From Lasiosphaeria ovina (lineage: Eukaryota > Ascomycota > Sordariomycetes > Sordariales > Lasiosphaeriaceae), in assembly GCA_033439765.1 (NCBI GenBank), contig JAULSN010000009.1, forward strand, positions 1,488,001 to 1,552,000: a DNA stretch of 64,000 bases. Reading direction: 5' to 3'. The notes under the pieces are model-generated. The model made no database searches. It had not been told where the DNA came from and saw only the letters and a list, made by a program, of their open reading frames with translations. A program made the position numbers and the translations under genes. The first letter of the stretch is position 1, and each line of letters starts with the position of its first letter. This document shows, one piece after another, positions 1 through 10,128 of the stretch.

Positions 1-204
1 CTTGGTTCTGCGTTGTCAGTTGTCACCTATCAAAGGCGACCAGCTTCCGTCGGAACCGCCGCTTCCAGAAGTGGCAGCACACGTCAGATCTGATGTCTGT
101 TTCAGCCCATGCTGCCTGCCTTTGATCAATTTAGGGGGAATGGAACAAACAGGACGGAACACGCCGTGCACCTACCTTCTGGACGCGCGCGCTGGCCATG
201 ATGC

Positions 205-2313
205 ATGTCCCTTAAAAGGCGGCGGAGGAGGCTCAACTCCAGCTCTCCGGCAACACAACAACAACAACAACAACAACAACAACACAACAACCCAGAAGCT
301 GTGTCATCGCCCGTTCTGCATTGCCTCATCACCATGAGTCCCTTTTACAGAGCCAAGCAGCTATACCGCCGCAGGTTCCCACATGGCCACCACCGGTGCG
401 CATCGGCTGAGGTCGAGTCGCAGCACATGGGCGGCGCAGCAGACGACATGCGGCTCAGTCTCGTCCACTCTCTCTTTGCCGCCATCATCAGCGCAGGCAG
501 TTCCGACCCGAGCCAGCGGCAGGTCTTGGACAGCCGACTCCAAGGCATGCGTGACAGCAACTACGTCCCCAGACACGTGCTGAAAGACTGTCCGACAACA
601 TCCAAAAGTGCCGCAATCCGCCACATCGCCAATGCGATTGCCGGCTACCTCAGCCGCCCTGTGCGCTCCGAGCCCAGGATCGAGCTGGTCGGCATTTTCA
701 TCCCCGAGCCGCCCCAGGACGGCGACCTGGGTGACCAGGCCTTCTCGGTCAAGTTTCTCCGACGCCGCGTCGGTCGGCGGTGCCACGGAGACGCACAGCC
801 CATCTTCATCGAGGTGTGTCCGTGGTCCCAGCACGAGTTCCGCGGGGTTCGAGAAGCACGTCTTGGCCCTCCTGACAGGAGCGGCACGGCCGGGGCTGCC
901 ACGGGGGGGGACGAGGCGTGGTGGTGGGGGCCCAGCAGCCGATCCAATGCGGCGGAACCGGTGCAGGCAAGAAGACAACGGCGCCAGAACCGAGAGACAA
1001 CAGTCGCTGCCGATAGGGGCAACGAGCTGCAGGAAGCGTTGCCTCCTCCGGTACGGATCCTACAGAGGGAAGAGCCGACTGACTGGAATGGCATCATCAA
1101 GTGGATCTGTGCTGCTCTCTTCGCCCTAGCTCTTTTTGGCGTCGTCGTTTACATCGACATGCTGGGTTCGAGGCTATTCACTGGCTTCTCCAACGCCGTA
1201 GTGGGGGTGGGCTCGCTGGGAACGCAGCTTATGGCGTTCTTGGGACGGGTACTCTCCCCTGCTGCGGATCGGATCTCTCGTCCGATCCGGCCTTACAAGG
1301 TGCCGCTGCTGAAGCGACGGGCAATCGACCCAGCAGTCCTCATCCTCAAGGACGTTTTTCTGCAGAATTCTGTGCAGCTGGAAGAGCGACGATTGGCGTA
1401 TACGGCATCACTCACCGACATGGTCTACGACCAGACGCTGGGCGAGCTGGCCTCGACGATGGGGGACGCAGCTCAGAAGCTGACGGAAACGGAGCGGCCT
1501 GTCACCAGTGGTCTTGAAGAGCTACACGTTAACGTAATGGACGAGTTCTACCAACTCTGGGGCATCGAGACACGTTTCCAGATTTGGGAGGACGGTCTGC
1601 CAGCCACGACTGGCAACGACCAACAAGTCCGGCCCCCCACCCTACGTCGTAAGGAGCTCGCCAGGCTGAGATCAACGCTCTGGGATATCACGAAGGATCT
1701 CGGCAAGCTTCTCCTTGGCAGCGTGAGCAACCGAACCCAGCTGCTCTCGGACCTAAAGAAGGGCTCGGACGGAGCCAGCACCGTCTATTCCGTCTATTCA
1801 AAAATGGTGCGTACCGGCGTGGACTCTGAATCCGCTAGGCTGCGGAAAAGAGTCGACCTCATCCACAAATACCAAGCCGACAAGGCAGAGGCAGAGGTGG
1901 AGGCAGAGGCGGAGCGGCGGCGGCGGCGGTGGTGGCGGTGGTTGTCTTCTAGGAGTGGTAACGGCAACACCGAGTTGCCTGAGGGTTTGGATGTCGCCCA
2001 CGCCGCCATTCTTGATCAAGCAAGCAATGCCATGGGCGACTTGGCCGGTACCATGAGCGTGGTGGTGTCGGTGATGGGCAGGGTGTACATCACTCTGACT
2101 CTGGAACATGATGTCGTCAAGGAAGAACTGGAGGAACTGAGGCGGCTGGGCGATCGCGTCAGATACCATGCCAACATGATTCGGGAAAATCCAAATCCGC
2201 AACTCCCCTGGCTGAAAACTGTTGCTCAAGAAGCCATGAGTTTTGTGCAGGACGCTTGGGACATTCTGTCTCGATATCACGCCCACGAGGTTACGGATGT
2301 GGCCGTTCGCTGA
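205..2313 (+). CDS. Hypothetical single-exon membrane protein, 702 aa
   Basis: I do not recognise this family. The open frame runs 702 codons without a stop. The N-terminus carries a basic stretch and a glutamine run (residues about 18-26) encoded by a CAA repeat; a second ATG at 334 (residue 44, MSPFYRAKQ) would drop this low-complexity leader and is an equally reasonable start. One strong hydrophobic segment is visible at about residues 298-320 (ICAALFALALFGVVVYIDM), followed by a weaker one. The C-terminal half is highly charged and helical, with an Ala/Glu then Arg-rich stretch near residues 560-580. This suggests a single-pass membrane protein with a large helical cytoplasmic or lumenal part. 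The low-complexity WWWGP region near residue 240 could hide a small intron. Function unknown; that it is a gene is fairly secure from its length and codon usage. Confidence 0.6.
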   Translation: MSLKRRRRRLNSSSPATQQQQQQQQQHNNPEAVSSPVLHCLITMSPFYRAKQLYRRRFPHGHHRCASAEVESQHMGGAADDMRLSLVHSLFAAIISAGSSDPSQRQVLDSRLQGMRDSNYVPRHVLKDCPTTSKSAAIRHIANAIAGYLSRPVRSEPRIELVGIFIPEPPQDGDLGDQAFSVKFLRRRVGRRCHGDAQPIFIEVCPWSQHEFRGVREARLGPPDRSGTAGAATGGDEAWWWGPSSRSNAAEPVQARRQRRQNRETTVAADRGNELQEALPPPVRILQREEPTDWNGIIKWICAALFALALFGVVVYIDMLGSRLFTGFSNAVVGVGSLGTQLMAFLGRVLSPAADRISRPIRPYKVPLLKRRAIDPAVLILKDVFLQNSVQLEERRLAYTASLTDMVYDQTLGELASTMGDAAQKLTETERPVTSGLEELHVNVMDEFYQLWGIETRFQIWEDGLPATTGNDQQVRPPTLRRKELARLRSTLWDITKDLGKLLLGSVSNRTQLLSDLKKGSDGASTVYSVYSKMVRTGVDSESARLRKRVDLIHKYQADKAEAEVEAEAERRRRRWWRWLSSRSGNGNTELPEGLDVAHAAILDQASNAMGDLAGTMSVVVSVMGRVYITLTLEHDVVKEELEELRRLGDRVRYHANMIRENPNPQLPWLKTVAQEAMSFVQDAWDILSRYHAHEVTDVAVR
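250..292. repeat. CAA trinucleotide microsatellite
   Basis: A run of about ten CAA units with small interruptions. Read in the frame of the 205 start it encodes polyglutamine; if the 334 ATG is used it lies in the 5' leader. Confidence 0.8.
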
Positions 2314-5300
2314 TGAGGGATCAAGGACAGGGGCCGTTGGGCAGCATCTGCGGAGCAAAGTTCTCAATCACTTCTCGAAACAAGTCAATTTTTTTTCCTT
2401 CCGCTTACATAGTTGTATTCCCTTGATAGCAAATTACCGATAAGGTACAACGCGATACTGTTGCATTCTTGGTCTTCTCGACTCCCAGTCTCCGTTCTCC
2501 CTCCAAGCGACGACATGACTGGCAGGGGCTGGGGTGTCGGGCTGTCATCCCCCATTCCAACCCTTCTGCAGACGGAACAGGCAGAGCAAAGGGTGCTGAA
2601 GCCGAACAAAGATGCAACTGATCTTTCTGCAGCGGCGTCGGGCCTTGCAAGGGATGAGTGCATCGGCTCCGCAAAATCGGTCTTGGTTCGAGCCCGCTCG
2701 CCGCCGCATGGCTGTGAGTGGAGGATTCGGCCGACAAGACGACATGTCGCAACTGCGCAGAACGCCCCATCTCCCGCTCTGTCTCTACCATCACGCGCTA
2801 GAATGTTAGTGTGTGAATTCCGCAGTGTTTTTCTATCCTACCTATGGTCTATCTATCTTATGCCTTCTCCATGGACACCTGACTTGACTCCACGCCCAAT
2901 GATGTGTTGCTCAAAATGCCCACGCTCAAAAGCCGATCCTCTCCACTCCGTCCCATCCACGGCCTTGGCAGGCTCTACTAGCTGAAAGTCCTCACTGAGG
3001 CGAGGTAGTTGCGGGGGCATCCACATGATCCTGTATTGCTCTGTAGCTAAACCAAGAGCTTTTGCGGAAAACGTTGTATGGTGTTGTAGTCCCCCCAGCT
3101 ATTCTTTGCCTACAATATTAAGTCATACCTCAGGCGCCCCTTCTCAGCTTTCGTTGCCTCCTTAATTTTGGCCTCCATCATCTTGACTATCTCCATCAGC
3201 TGGAGGACACACTCGCGAGCAGTGCTGTTTCCAGCGATGATGAACAAAGTTCCTCAGTACAATCAATAACATTCTGCTCGTAGGGCTGATCTAGGTTTAC
3301 CCCTCCAGGCCCTTATTCTTAGTGTAATAGGTGTTGTTGTGTGTGATTCTGGTGGTTTAACCTCAAACGTCCAGAGTCGGCTGATCTCTTTCAGCGCCTT
3401 GGCTACACCCTCCTAGGTACAGCCGACCTTGGACCCTGATGTCCTGCGAGAATGGGCCTTGGAGCATTCGAATCTTGCCTCTGGAACAGCCAAGCGTAAC
3501 TCTAGAGTACCCAAGGTCTTTGATCTTGTTGTCAGAACATAACTTAATAATTGGTTGCGCCAAGATATTTCAGTATACGTCATATTGGCTGCGTCCTTGC
3601 GGAGGACTAGGCGAACCTTGTGGCGCTTTCGGCGTTTGAGAAAAGCTCTCCAGAACCTGCTGGCGGCTCTACAGCGCGTCAAGCTAGAACTTAGATGGCG
3701 TCCGCATCAAACGGTCTTCAACGGTTACGACATGCAGCTCGCGTATGGGAAGAGCCTGCCCCGGACGGTATATCATCATTACACAGCGGAATACAGATTA
3801 CGACAGGACTGTACTATGTAGGCCTCAGCGTGGACGGGGCCAACATTCCCCATTTAGTGCGTACTGAGTAGCATGTAGCAGCTCTCCTCAAGAGATCCAG
3901 GACTGTGTATTTGGTACTGAAGCTGATAGGACGTCTGTGGATAGCGAAGAGTAGAGGTCTCTTGCCCCGTCTCCCTTCTGCTTTCCCATCATTCCGTAAT
4001 ACGGCAAGAAGCAGGGTGGAAGGGGAAGCAGGGAGAGGTGCTCAGGTGCCGGAGTGCCGTCGGGAGAAATCCATCACCACAACCTGCATACAGGGCTGGG
4101 CGCAAACTGCAGTAGACCGTGAGCATGTTAAGGCATGCAAGTGAAGACAGGGTGACCTTTCCCCGCTCGAGAGTCTTCAAGCGATCAGTGACGCGGACCC
4201 GACGGATCTTTCCTAAGTACGAAGGCTGTAGCAAAAAGAAAGGGTCACCTTCCCCAGTGCCAGGTTTAGGACGCCACGTTCCAAAATTGGTTAAGCCTCA
4301 CACGCCAGCTGCCTGGTCAACAAGCCAATCTTTCACAGTGCAAGAAGATAAAGATCTTCAAGGCTATTATAGTGAGTTTAGCGATTTTCAGGGTTTTGGC
4401 CGACACCTGGCAAGATGCCTACACTGTGGGAGTTCAAAACTTGGCTACTGTTAAGGGTGACTCTTTCTTTTCGCCTCAGCCTTCGTACACACCCTCGGTT
4501 AAGAGAGGTGGCTGTATATATAAGAGACGCTGGGCAAGGGCATCAGCCGACCGGATAACGCAGCTTTGAAGCATTGCAGTTTTCCTTGGCGCCTTGCCAC
4601 TTTGTCTCACTATTAGAGTGCAAGAGCCCCCAAGAAGGCAAAGAAAACCTCCTGAGAATCCCAACCGTTCCATACAGAAGAAGCTACCAGTCTCACGACA
4701 AATAGCATCTAAATGCTTTACTTACCTATCGTTTTAAACTTCAACTCGTTTTAATATCGGGCTCAGGAGGCTTCTATAAATATCGCTACAAATATTTTCT
4801 AATTATGCTGCCTGTGCGGCATGTTTACTAGGTTTTGTCATATTCCTTTGTACTACTGATGCCTTACTGACATCTCGATAGGCTGAAGGTAGAGAGGGAG
4901 CAGACGGTAGGGATGGAGAGGTTAAGATTAGGACAGTAGATGTATCTGGGACTCCCGGCTACAACGGGTCCCTCGTAATCGAGGACGTGGATCACGCCCA
5001 CCTGGACAGATGGCGGCGAAGGTGAATCTAGAGAGATACAGTATGATAGTAGTTCTCTAGATTAGCAACAGTCAAGTCATTCTTTCCAGATCTCATATCC
5101 AGTGTAGGAGTTACTCGCCGAGTTATTGAGGTGGCGGCAGTCGTACTTTAACTTCATCAACATAGAACGGACACGAGGGGACGTGGCCCATTACTATCGA
5201 CGAGAGGCAATTCAGCTATACCGGCTGTCCGGGACAGTCGCGGCTGCCAGTGGGGAGGCCTTTTCGCCCTGTAAAAAGCAAGACTTTCCGCCCAATCCAT

Positions 5301-5620
5301 GACCTGTAGGGTACCTATGCCTTACAATATCGGAAGTTCTGGTTCGCGAACCATTGTTCCCGAAAGCTAGTAACGCGTCCCAATGCCGCGCCACCTCCAG
5401 CCAGAAGCCAGAGCAGTCATCAAGCTGCGGGGTGCGCTTCGCTCCGCACACCCTGAAGGTTTTCTCTTTTTTGTTAATCGCTTCCGCCTGTGGTATGACG
5501 ACGCCAACCTTGGCCGCAGCCGATTCGAATAGGTCCACCATAAACGTAAACCACATTATTACGTCCAGTGCGTCCAAGACCGTATATATTTAAGCATTAC
5601 TCGACCAACCCCGTCAACTC
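2314..5620. other. Gene-poor stretch with no supported gene
   Basis: No reading frame here shows a recognisable domain or a convincing splice structure. Short frames of 60-190 codons exist on both strands but have no motif and overlap each other. The composition becomes more AT-rich and stop-dense from about 3000, typical of decayed transposon or intergenic DNA in fungi. A short minus-strand frame near 3120-3250 looks amphipathic and Lys/Glu-rich, but is too short to assign. Confidence 0.5.
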
Positions 5621-5626
5621 AATGCA

Positions 5627-6030
5627 ACGCTTTATCTTGAGCTTCATAGAGAACGATATAACGTCGAGTCAGCTAAGTATGAGAATGAAGCTCTTATTCG
5701 ATGCCTGGAGGTTAAGGAAGCCGAGTTAACCAACTTCCTCAATGAGAATGCTTGGCTTCAGGGGGAGCTCCACCAGGCGACCCAGGCTATCCAGATGGCC
5801 TCCGAAGACAGGCAAAGGCTTTTGACCAAACTTACTAAGGAGAAACCCCTTCTCCTGGAATAAGAACCTCAAACTATTGGCGAACCAGGCAAAGATCAAC
5901 AACCTCCAAAGGAACATCGCGGGCATGGAGAACTCCGTTAAAAGGGCGAGCGCGTCCGCGTCGTCACAGTCCAGGCTCGAGCAGCTCCTCAAGGTGACGA
6001 GTAACAATACGCAGACGACAAGTTCGATGG
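5627..6030 (+). mobile_element. Coiled-coil ORF remnant, possibly retrotransposon Gag
   Basis: From 5627 to the TAA at 5861 one frame encodes a 78-residue amphipathic helix rich in Glu, Leu, Gln and Lys (for example ENEALIRCLEVKEAELTNF). Past that stop the reading continues in the next frame from about 5865 with another helical, Gln/Asn-rich stretch and a Ser-rich linker (RASASASSQSRLEQLL). A coiled coil followed by a Ser-rich linker is usual at the N-terminus of fungal Ty3/gypsy Gag proteins, which is the only reason for the suggestion. No zinc knuckle, protease or reverse transcriptase is present nearby. It runs tail to tail into the 3' end of the NB-ARC/TPR relic. It could equally be the tail of an unrelated dead gene. 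Confidence 0.3.
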
Positions 6031-6035
6031 CCAAA

Positions 6036-9000
6036 CTACCAGAATTTTCCATTGCTCCAGATCCCAGCTGTACGGCTATGAAAGACGGAGACACTATAGT
6101 CAAGCAATATCGTATCATCTCCATCCGTATACTTATACTCCTTGTCCGTGGACTGTGCCGCTTTCCGCGCCTCGTCGAGATCGCTTTCAACCTCTCGTAG
6201 GATTGCTGACGCTTCATCATCCATATCCAGCGCTCGGAGCACTATCGACAGTCTGAACTTGGCTCTAACGACGTCTTCCTGACGCCAGGCCAACGTAACA
6301 TGGCCGTTATCGACAACCTCCTCCAGCAAAGTCCAGTGGTGGTGAGCCATACCTACTTCGCGGTTTCTAAATCATTCGTGTTCTGATAGCACACAGCCAA
6401 GCAATATTGACTAGCCAGCGTCAGATGGTGGTTGGATCCCTGCCGCGTCAGCCGCTTGTCAAAGGCCTCCTTGTGCAGCTCAAGCGCCTCCAGCACGTAT
6501 TCCGTAAACGAGTAAACAAGGTCATGGCCGCAATGAGCTTTGTTTGCAGGTGCAGCGGCGAGTCGGCCCCGACCGCCTTGCAAATGAGCGCTAGAGAGCG
6601 CTTGGCGACTTCGCGGGCCTTGTCGCTTTTTCCTGCGCGACGGCGAGCGGCAGCAGCTGGAAGCAGTAGATATGCCCAAAGCGCGACGTCAGCGTCTCCT
6701 CGGTGCCGGCGCCCTGGTAGTACTCGAGCGCCTTGTCTAACCAGGGCCGCGTCTCATCTACCCGATTTAGCTGCGTCAGGCTCACGCCCGTGTCGTTGCT
6801 CGCGCGCCCAAAGTTGACATGGTCGAGCTGGGTCCAGCGGTCGCGCGGGATGCCTGCGAGCTGCTCCTCGCGGTTGGGGATTTGTCGCTGGTTCACGCCC
6901 AGCGCCCGCCGACGGCCCTCGACGCCGAGATATTGGATCAGCACCTGCATGGGCCCGAGGATGTTGCCGAGAATGGGCCGCACGCGCTCGGCTCGCGTGT
7001 CCAGGAGGGCTGAGCAGATGGACTCGCCCGTCTCGAGCAGGGCGAGCACCTGGCTCTGGATAGCATTGTTGACGCCGTAGTAGCCGACGTCGCTGAGAAT
7101 GTGTCGGCGAACTGGAGATTCTTTTCCAGGGGGGTTGGGGTTGGACTGGACGTAGGTGGTGTGGACGCTGAGGACCCGCATCATGTAACGAGCACTCTGC
7201 TCGTACTTGGCCGTGTCGCCGCGCGTGATGATGTTGGCCTCTGGGAAGGCTTTGCGGAGGATCTCAACCACCTCTTCAAAGACCCTCTGGCGCCTTGGGA
7301 AATCGGCGTCGAGGTTCTGGAGACGGGTTCGCTGCAGAGCCCGATGGGTCCGGAGGCAGTGGCCTTCGGGTAGGTTGTAGCGGTCTACGAGGTGTCGCTC
7401 GAGCAGCACTCCCATAGCGGCATCAAATCTATTTAAATAGTTAGTTGGTCAGCCTCATTCGATGTGCAAGCGTATCTGATTCATCTTTGCATGGTTATGC
7501 ACGGGTACCTTTCCGTGTCCCAGTAGCTCCAACTCGACTTATCTGACGCTGCCTTGGGCCCGACAAACATCTCGGCGGGACCTGGTCGGGCTCGAGAAAG
7601 GCCAGGAACTTGAGTAGCTTCTTGGCATCCTCGCTCAGGCGCTGGAAGGCCAGGTCCTAAACAGTACCCAGGTCATCCCATAGGCATCGCTCATCTCAAG
7701 GTCGTCGTCTTTCCAGGTCTGGCTTGACTTGATGCGGTTGCTGAAGGTGGTTCATATCTGTTCGAGCGGACACTGGGGCTTGGCGATATAGCCTGCGAAA
7801 TGAGCTATCGCTGGAGGTAGACCGCCAAGAGACGTCGAGAGCCGCTGCGCGGGTTATTGCTCGGATTTACCCCGATTCAAAAAACACTGGATGAGTGCGC
7901 TGCCCTCGTCGGGCGGCATCGCTGGGAGATGAATTTGAGACTTTGTGTGGTGCGCCAGCTGTGGGTTCTGCGACGTGATAATGATGGCACCGCGAGTGCT
8001 GGCTGGCCAGTAATTTCGTATCGTGGAGGTGTTCTCGGCATTATCAAAGACCAGCAACCAGGGAGAGGCTGTTTGAGTTGTGAGCTCAGGTATCTTTTAC
8101 CAAACTATTTCTCTCAGTTATAGGGTAGCAATAACGGAACACATACCGGCCGTTTGGAACCACTCCAAACTAGCCTAGACCTTCTTCTCTGGATCTACCA
8201 CTTTCGTGGCTTTGTCTAGGCCGGGCTTAGACACTACTTCAAGGAAAGATTACAGGATGCTCGTCTAGTTCTGTGCTCGAAGCTAGAAAATGTGAGTGTA
8301 GCAGTGCCTGTATCGGTAAGTATACTCCAAGGCAGTCTCTGTCTTGCCCATGCCACCAATGGCATGGATGGCACACGAGCAGCGCGTCCTGAGGGATATA
8401 TCGCTGTTGTGGAAGCTGGGCGTGCGCTCGGAGTGCAGAGTGGCTAGAACCGAAGTCCGGCCCGCGAATCTGTCGTTGCGCGGGAGGTTCAGGTTGGTGA
8501 CGAGATCGACACGGGGACTTCCCATGGGAGATGTCAAGTCGATCCTCGCTACAACTTCGGCGTGCCGCCTGAACTGCTCCTGCACGTCGGCCAATCGGGC
8601 TTCCTTCTCAAAACCCGAGCTTCGAGAGTCGAGGCACTCCTTAGTCCGGTCGCATTCCGCACCGAGGCCGATCCATTTTCCGCGCAGGAGCGTATCTAAG
8701 CAACCGGACATGTCAGTGATACCTCTCAGTAAGTTTCCGGGTGTTGGGCCTTGAACGCACAACAGGTATTTGACAGCAGAACCTCAATCGACTTGAAGCA
8801 GAATTCGACAAAAGCTTCGTAGATCTCGCGAAGATCTCGATGTAGCAAGGGCGTTTGAAGATTTTGGTGTACGCTTGGAAACGTGGCAGGGATTTGGGTA
8901 GGTCGGTGAGCATTTGATTCGTCTGGTGGAAGAGGTTTGGGAGGCACTGACACCGAGTCGGGTGAGCTTCTGGCCTAGTCGGATCACTGTCTTTGGGAAC

Positions 9001-9403
9001 GGGGAGCGACCTACTTGGAAGATCATGGTTAAGCTCCCCCAAACCAAAGCCGAGAGCCTACTGGACGTGGCCATGGTGGTGATGGCGGTGACAAAGGGTT
9101 CCATGGATAAAAAGGTCTGTCTGAGCCTGGGGACCAGCTGGGAGAATCCGTTTGCATTGTACGAGTCGGTCAAAATCTGGAGGAAGGACTCGGGCGTCAC
9201 CCAGTCGTGCAGTTCCATGTTGAGAGGAACGGCACATTGCTGCATTCGGTGCAGCTTCTCGTGGAGGACAAGCTGCCATAAGTCCTGCTAGTAGTTGGCG
9301 CCTTCATCTGTGAGAAAGTCGCTGGCGTCGCTGTCACTTGACAAGGTCTTCTTGGTGAAGCCGGAAGAAGCATGCGCCTTGCTTTTCTCAGACGCCGCAC
9401 CAC
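6036..9403 (-). pseudogene. NB-ARC/TPR (fungal NLR-like) gene, broken
   Basis: Reading down the minus strand, the domains are in NLR order. An N-terminal helical region (about 9400-8780) has an ALVWG motif like that before NB-ARC in many fungal STAND proteins. A P-loop reading AIGGMGKTETALEY lies near 8340. A Walker-B-like segment MLVFDNAE lies near 8050. An ARC-like stretch ending near 7600 follows. A long TPR region (7415-6353) contains repeats such as HKEAFDKRLTRQGSNHHLTL. The C-terminus GIWSNGKFW at 6036 resembles the usual end of fungal TPR proteins. The gene does not read through: TAG at 9288-9290, TGA at 7752-7754 where Trp is expected, and frame changes near 8950, 8870, 7690, 6620 and 6350. 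Such proteins act as cytosolic ligand sensors in non-self recognition; this copy should not make a full-length protein. Confidence 0.75.
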
Positions 9404-9668
9404 GAGGCCGTGGGGGACATGAGCCTAGCAAGCACCAGAAGTGGTTCATTGCGAATATCTGCTGCTAGCGCAGCTGAGATTTTGGTCTGGGGATGTTCGC
9501 TGAGCATGCGGAGAGGCTTGCACGGGGAGGGAGGGACGCGACGAAGCTTGCCTTTAGCCGGGAACGGGCAAAGTTCCCAAGGTATTAATAGACTAGGCCA
9601 TAGCGAAATTTCTGCGAGATTATTTCATCTAGCTGGCTAGTGTCACTAGACAAGCGAGTGCACTACTT

Positions 9669-9691
9669 CCCCCCCCTCCCCCCCCCCCCCC
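9669..9691. repeat. Poly-C tract
   Basis: A near-pure run of cytosines broken by one thymine, in the gene-free interval between the NLR-like relic and the ABC transporter relic. The interval 9420-10128 shows no other feature. Confidence 0.8.
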
Positions 9692-10128
9692 TACCCTTAC
9701 TTCAATCATCGACAATTACACCACTACAACGCTAGGATATAACAACAACTAAACTAGAAGTAGATGGGTTAGACGATTCTCCAGCCTCCTGACACGTGCG
9801 TGCATTATGGGCAGGCTTGCCACAACACTGAATCTTTGTACGAGACCCCCTGTTCCACAACTACTTAGTTTTGTTTCCTGAACTAACTGCTTATCCACAG
9901 ACTTCTGGTCCACTAGATGCTGCGCCTATTTATTGTATAGTAAGTGACCCTCTAAGCCGTGTACGTGTTTATCTGAAATATAATAAGATTGTGCATGCGA
10001 TGACAGCAACCAATCGGTGCAAGGTCGGAAAAAGGCCATCTGGAACGCCATTCCGGCAAAGCTAGCTAGCTACTCAAGTCTTTCCTCAAGGGCCTCGGGA
10101 CACTCCAGGGCTTTAGATCATGATCAAC

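Noticed and set aside
2680..2705. tRNA-like B-box GGTTCGAGCCC
   Set aside because: No matching A-box or cloverleaf could be drawn around it.
2413..2985. 190-codon plus-strand frame
   Set aside because: Overlaps other open frames on both strands, with Pro/Ser/Arg-rich random composition and no domain.
5212..5577. 121-codon minus-strand frame
   Set aside because: No motif; looks like random open frame in decayed DNA.
6030..6110. Gag-like motif KLPEF in the plus strand
   Set aside because: The sequence is antisense to the C-terminal GKFW end of the TPR relic, which has a better family match. The motif was not used as evidence for a retrotransposon.
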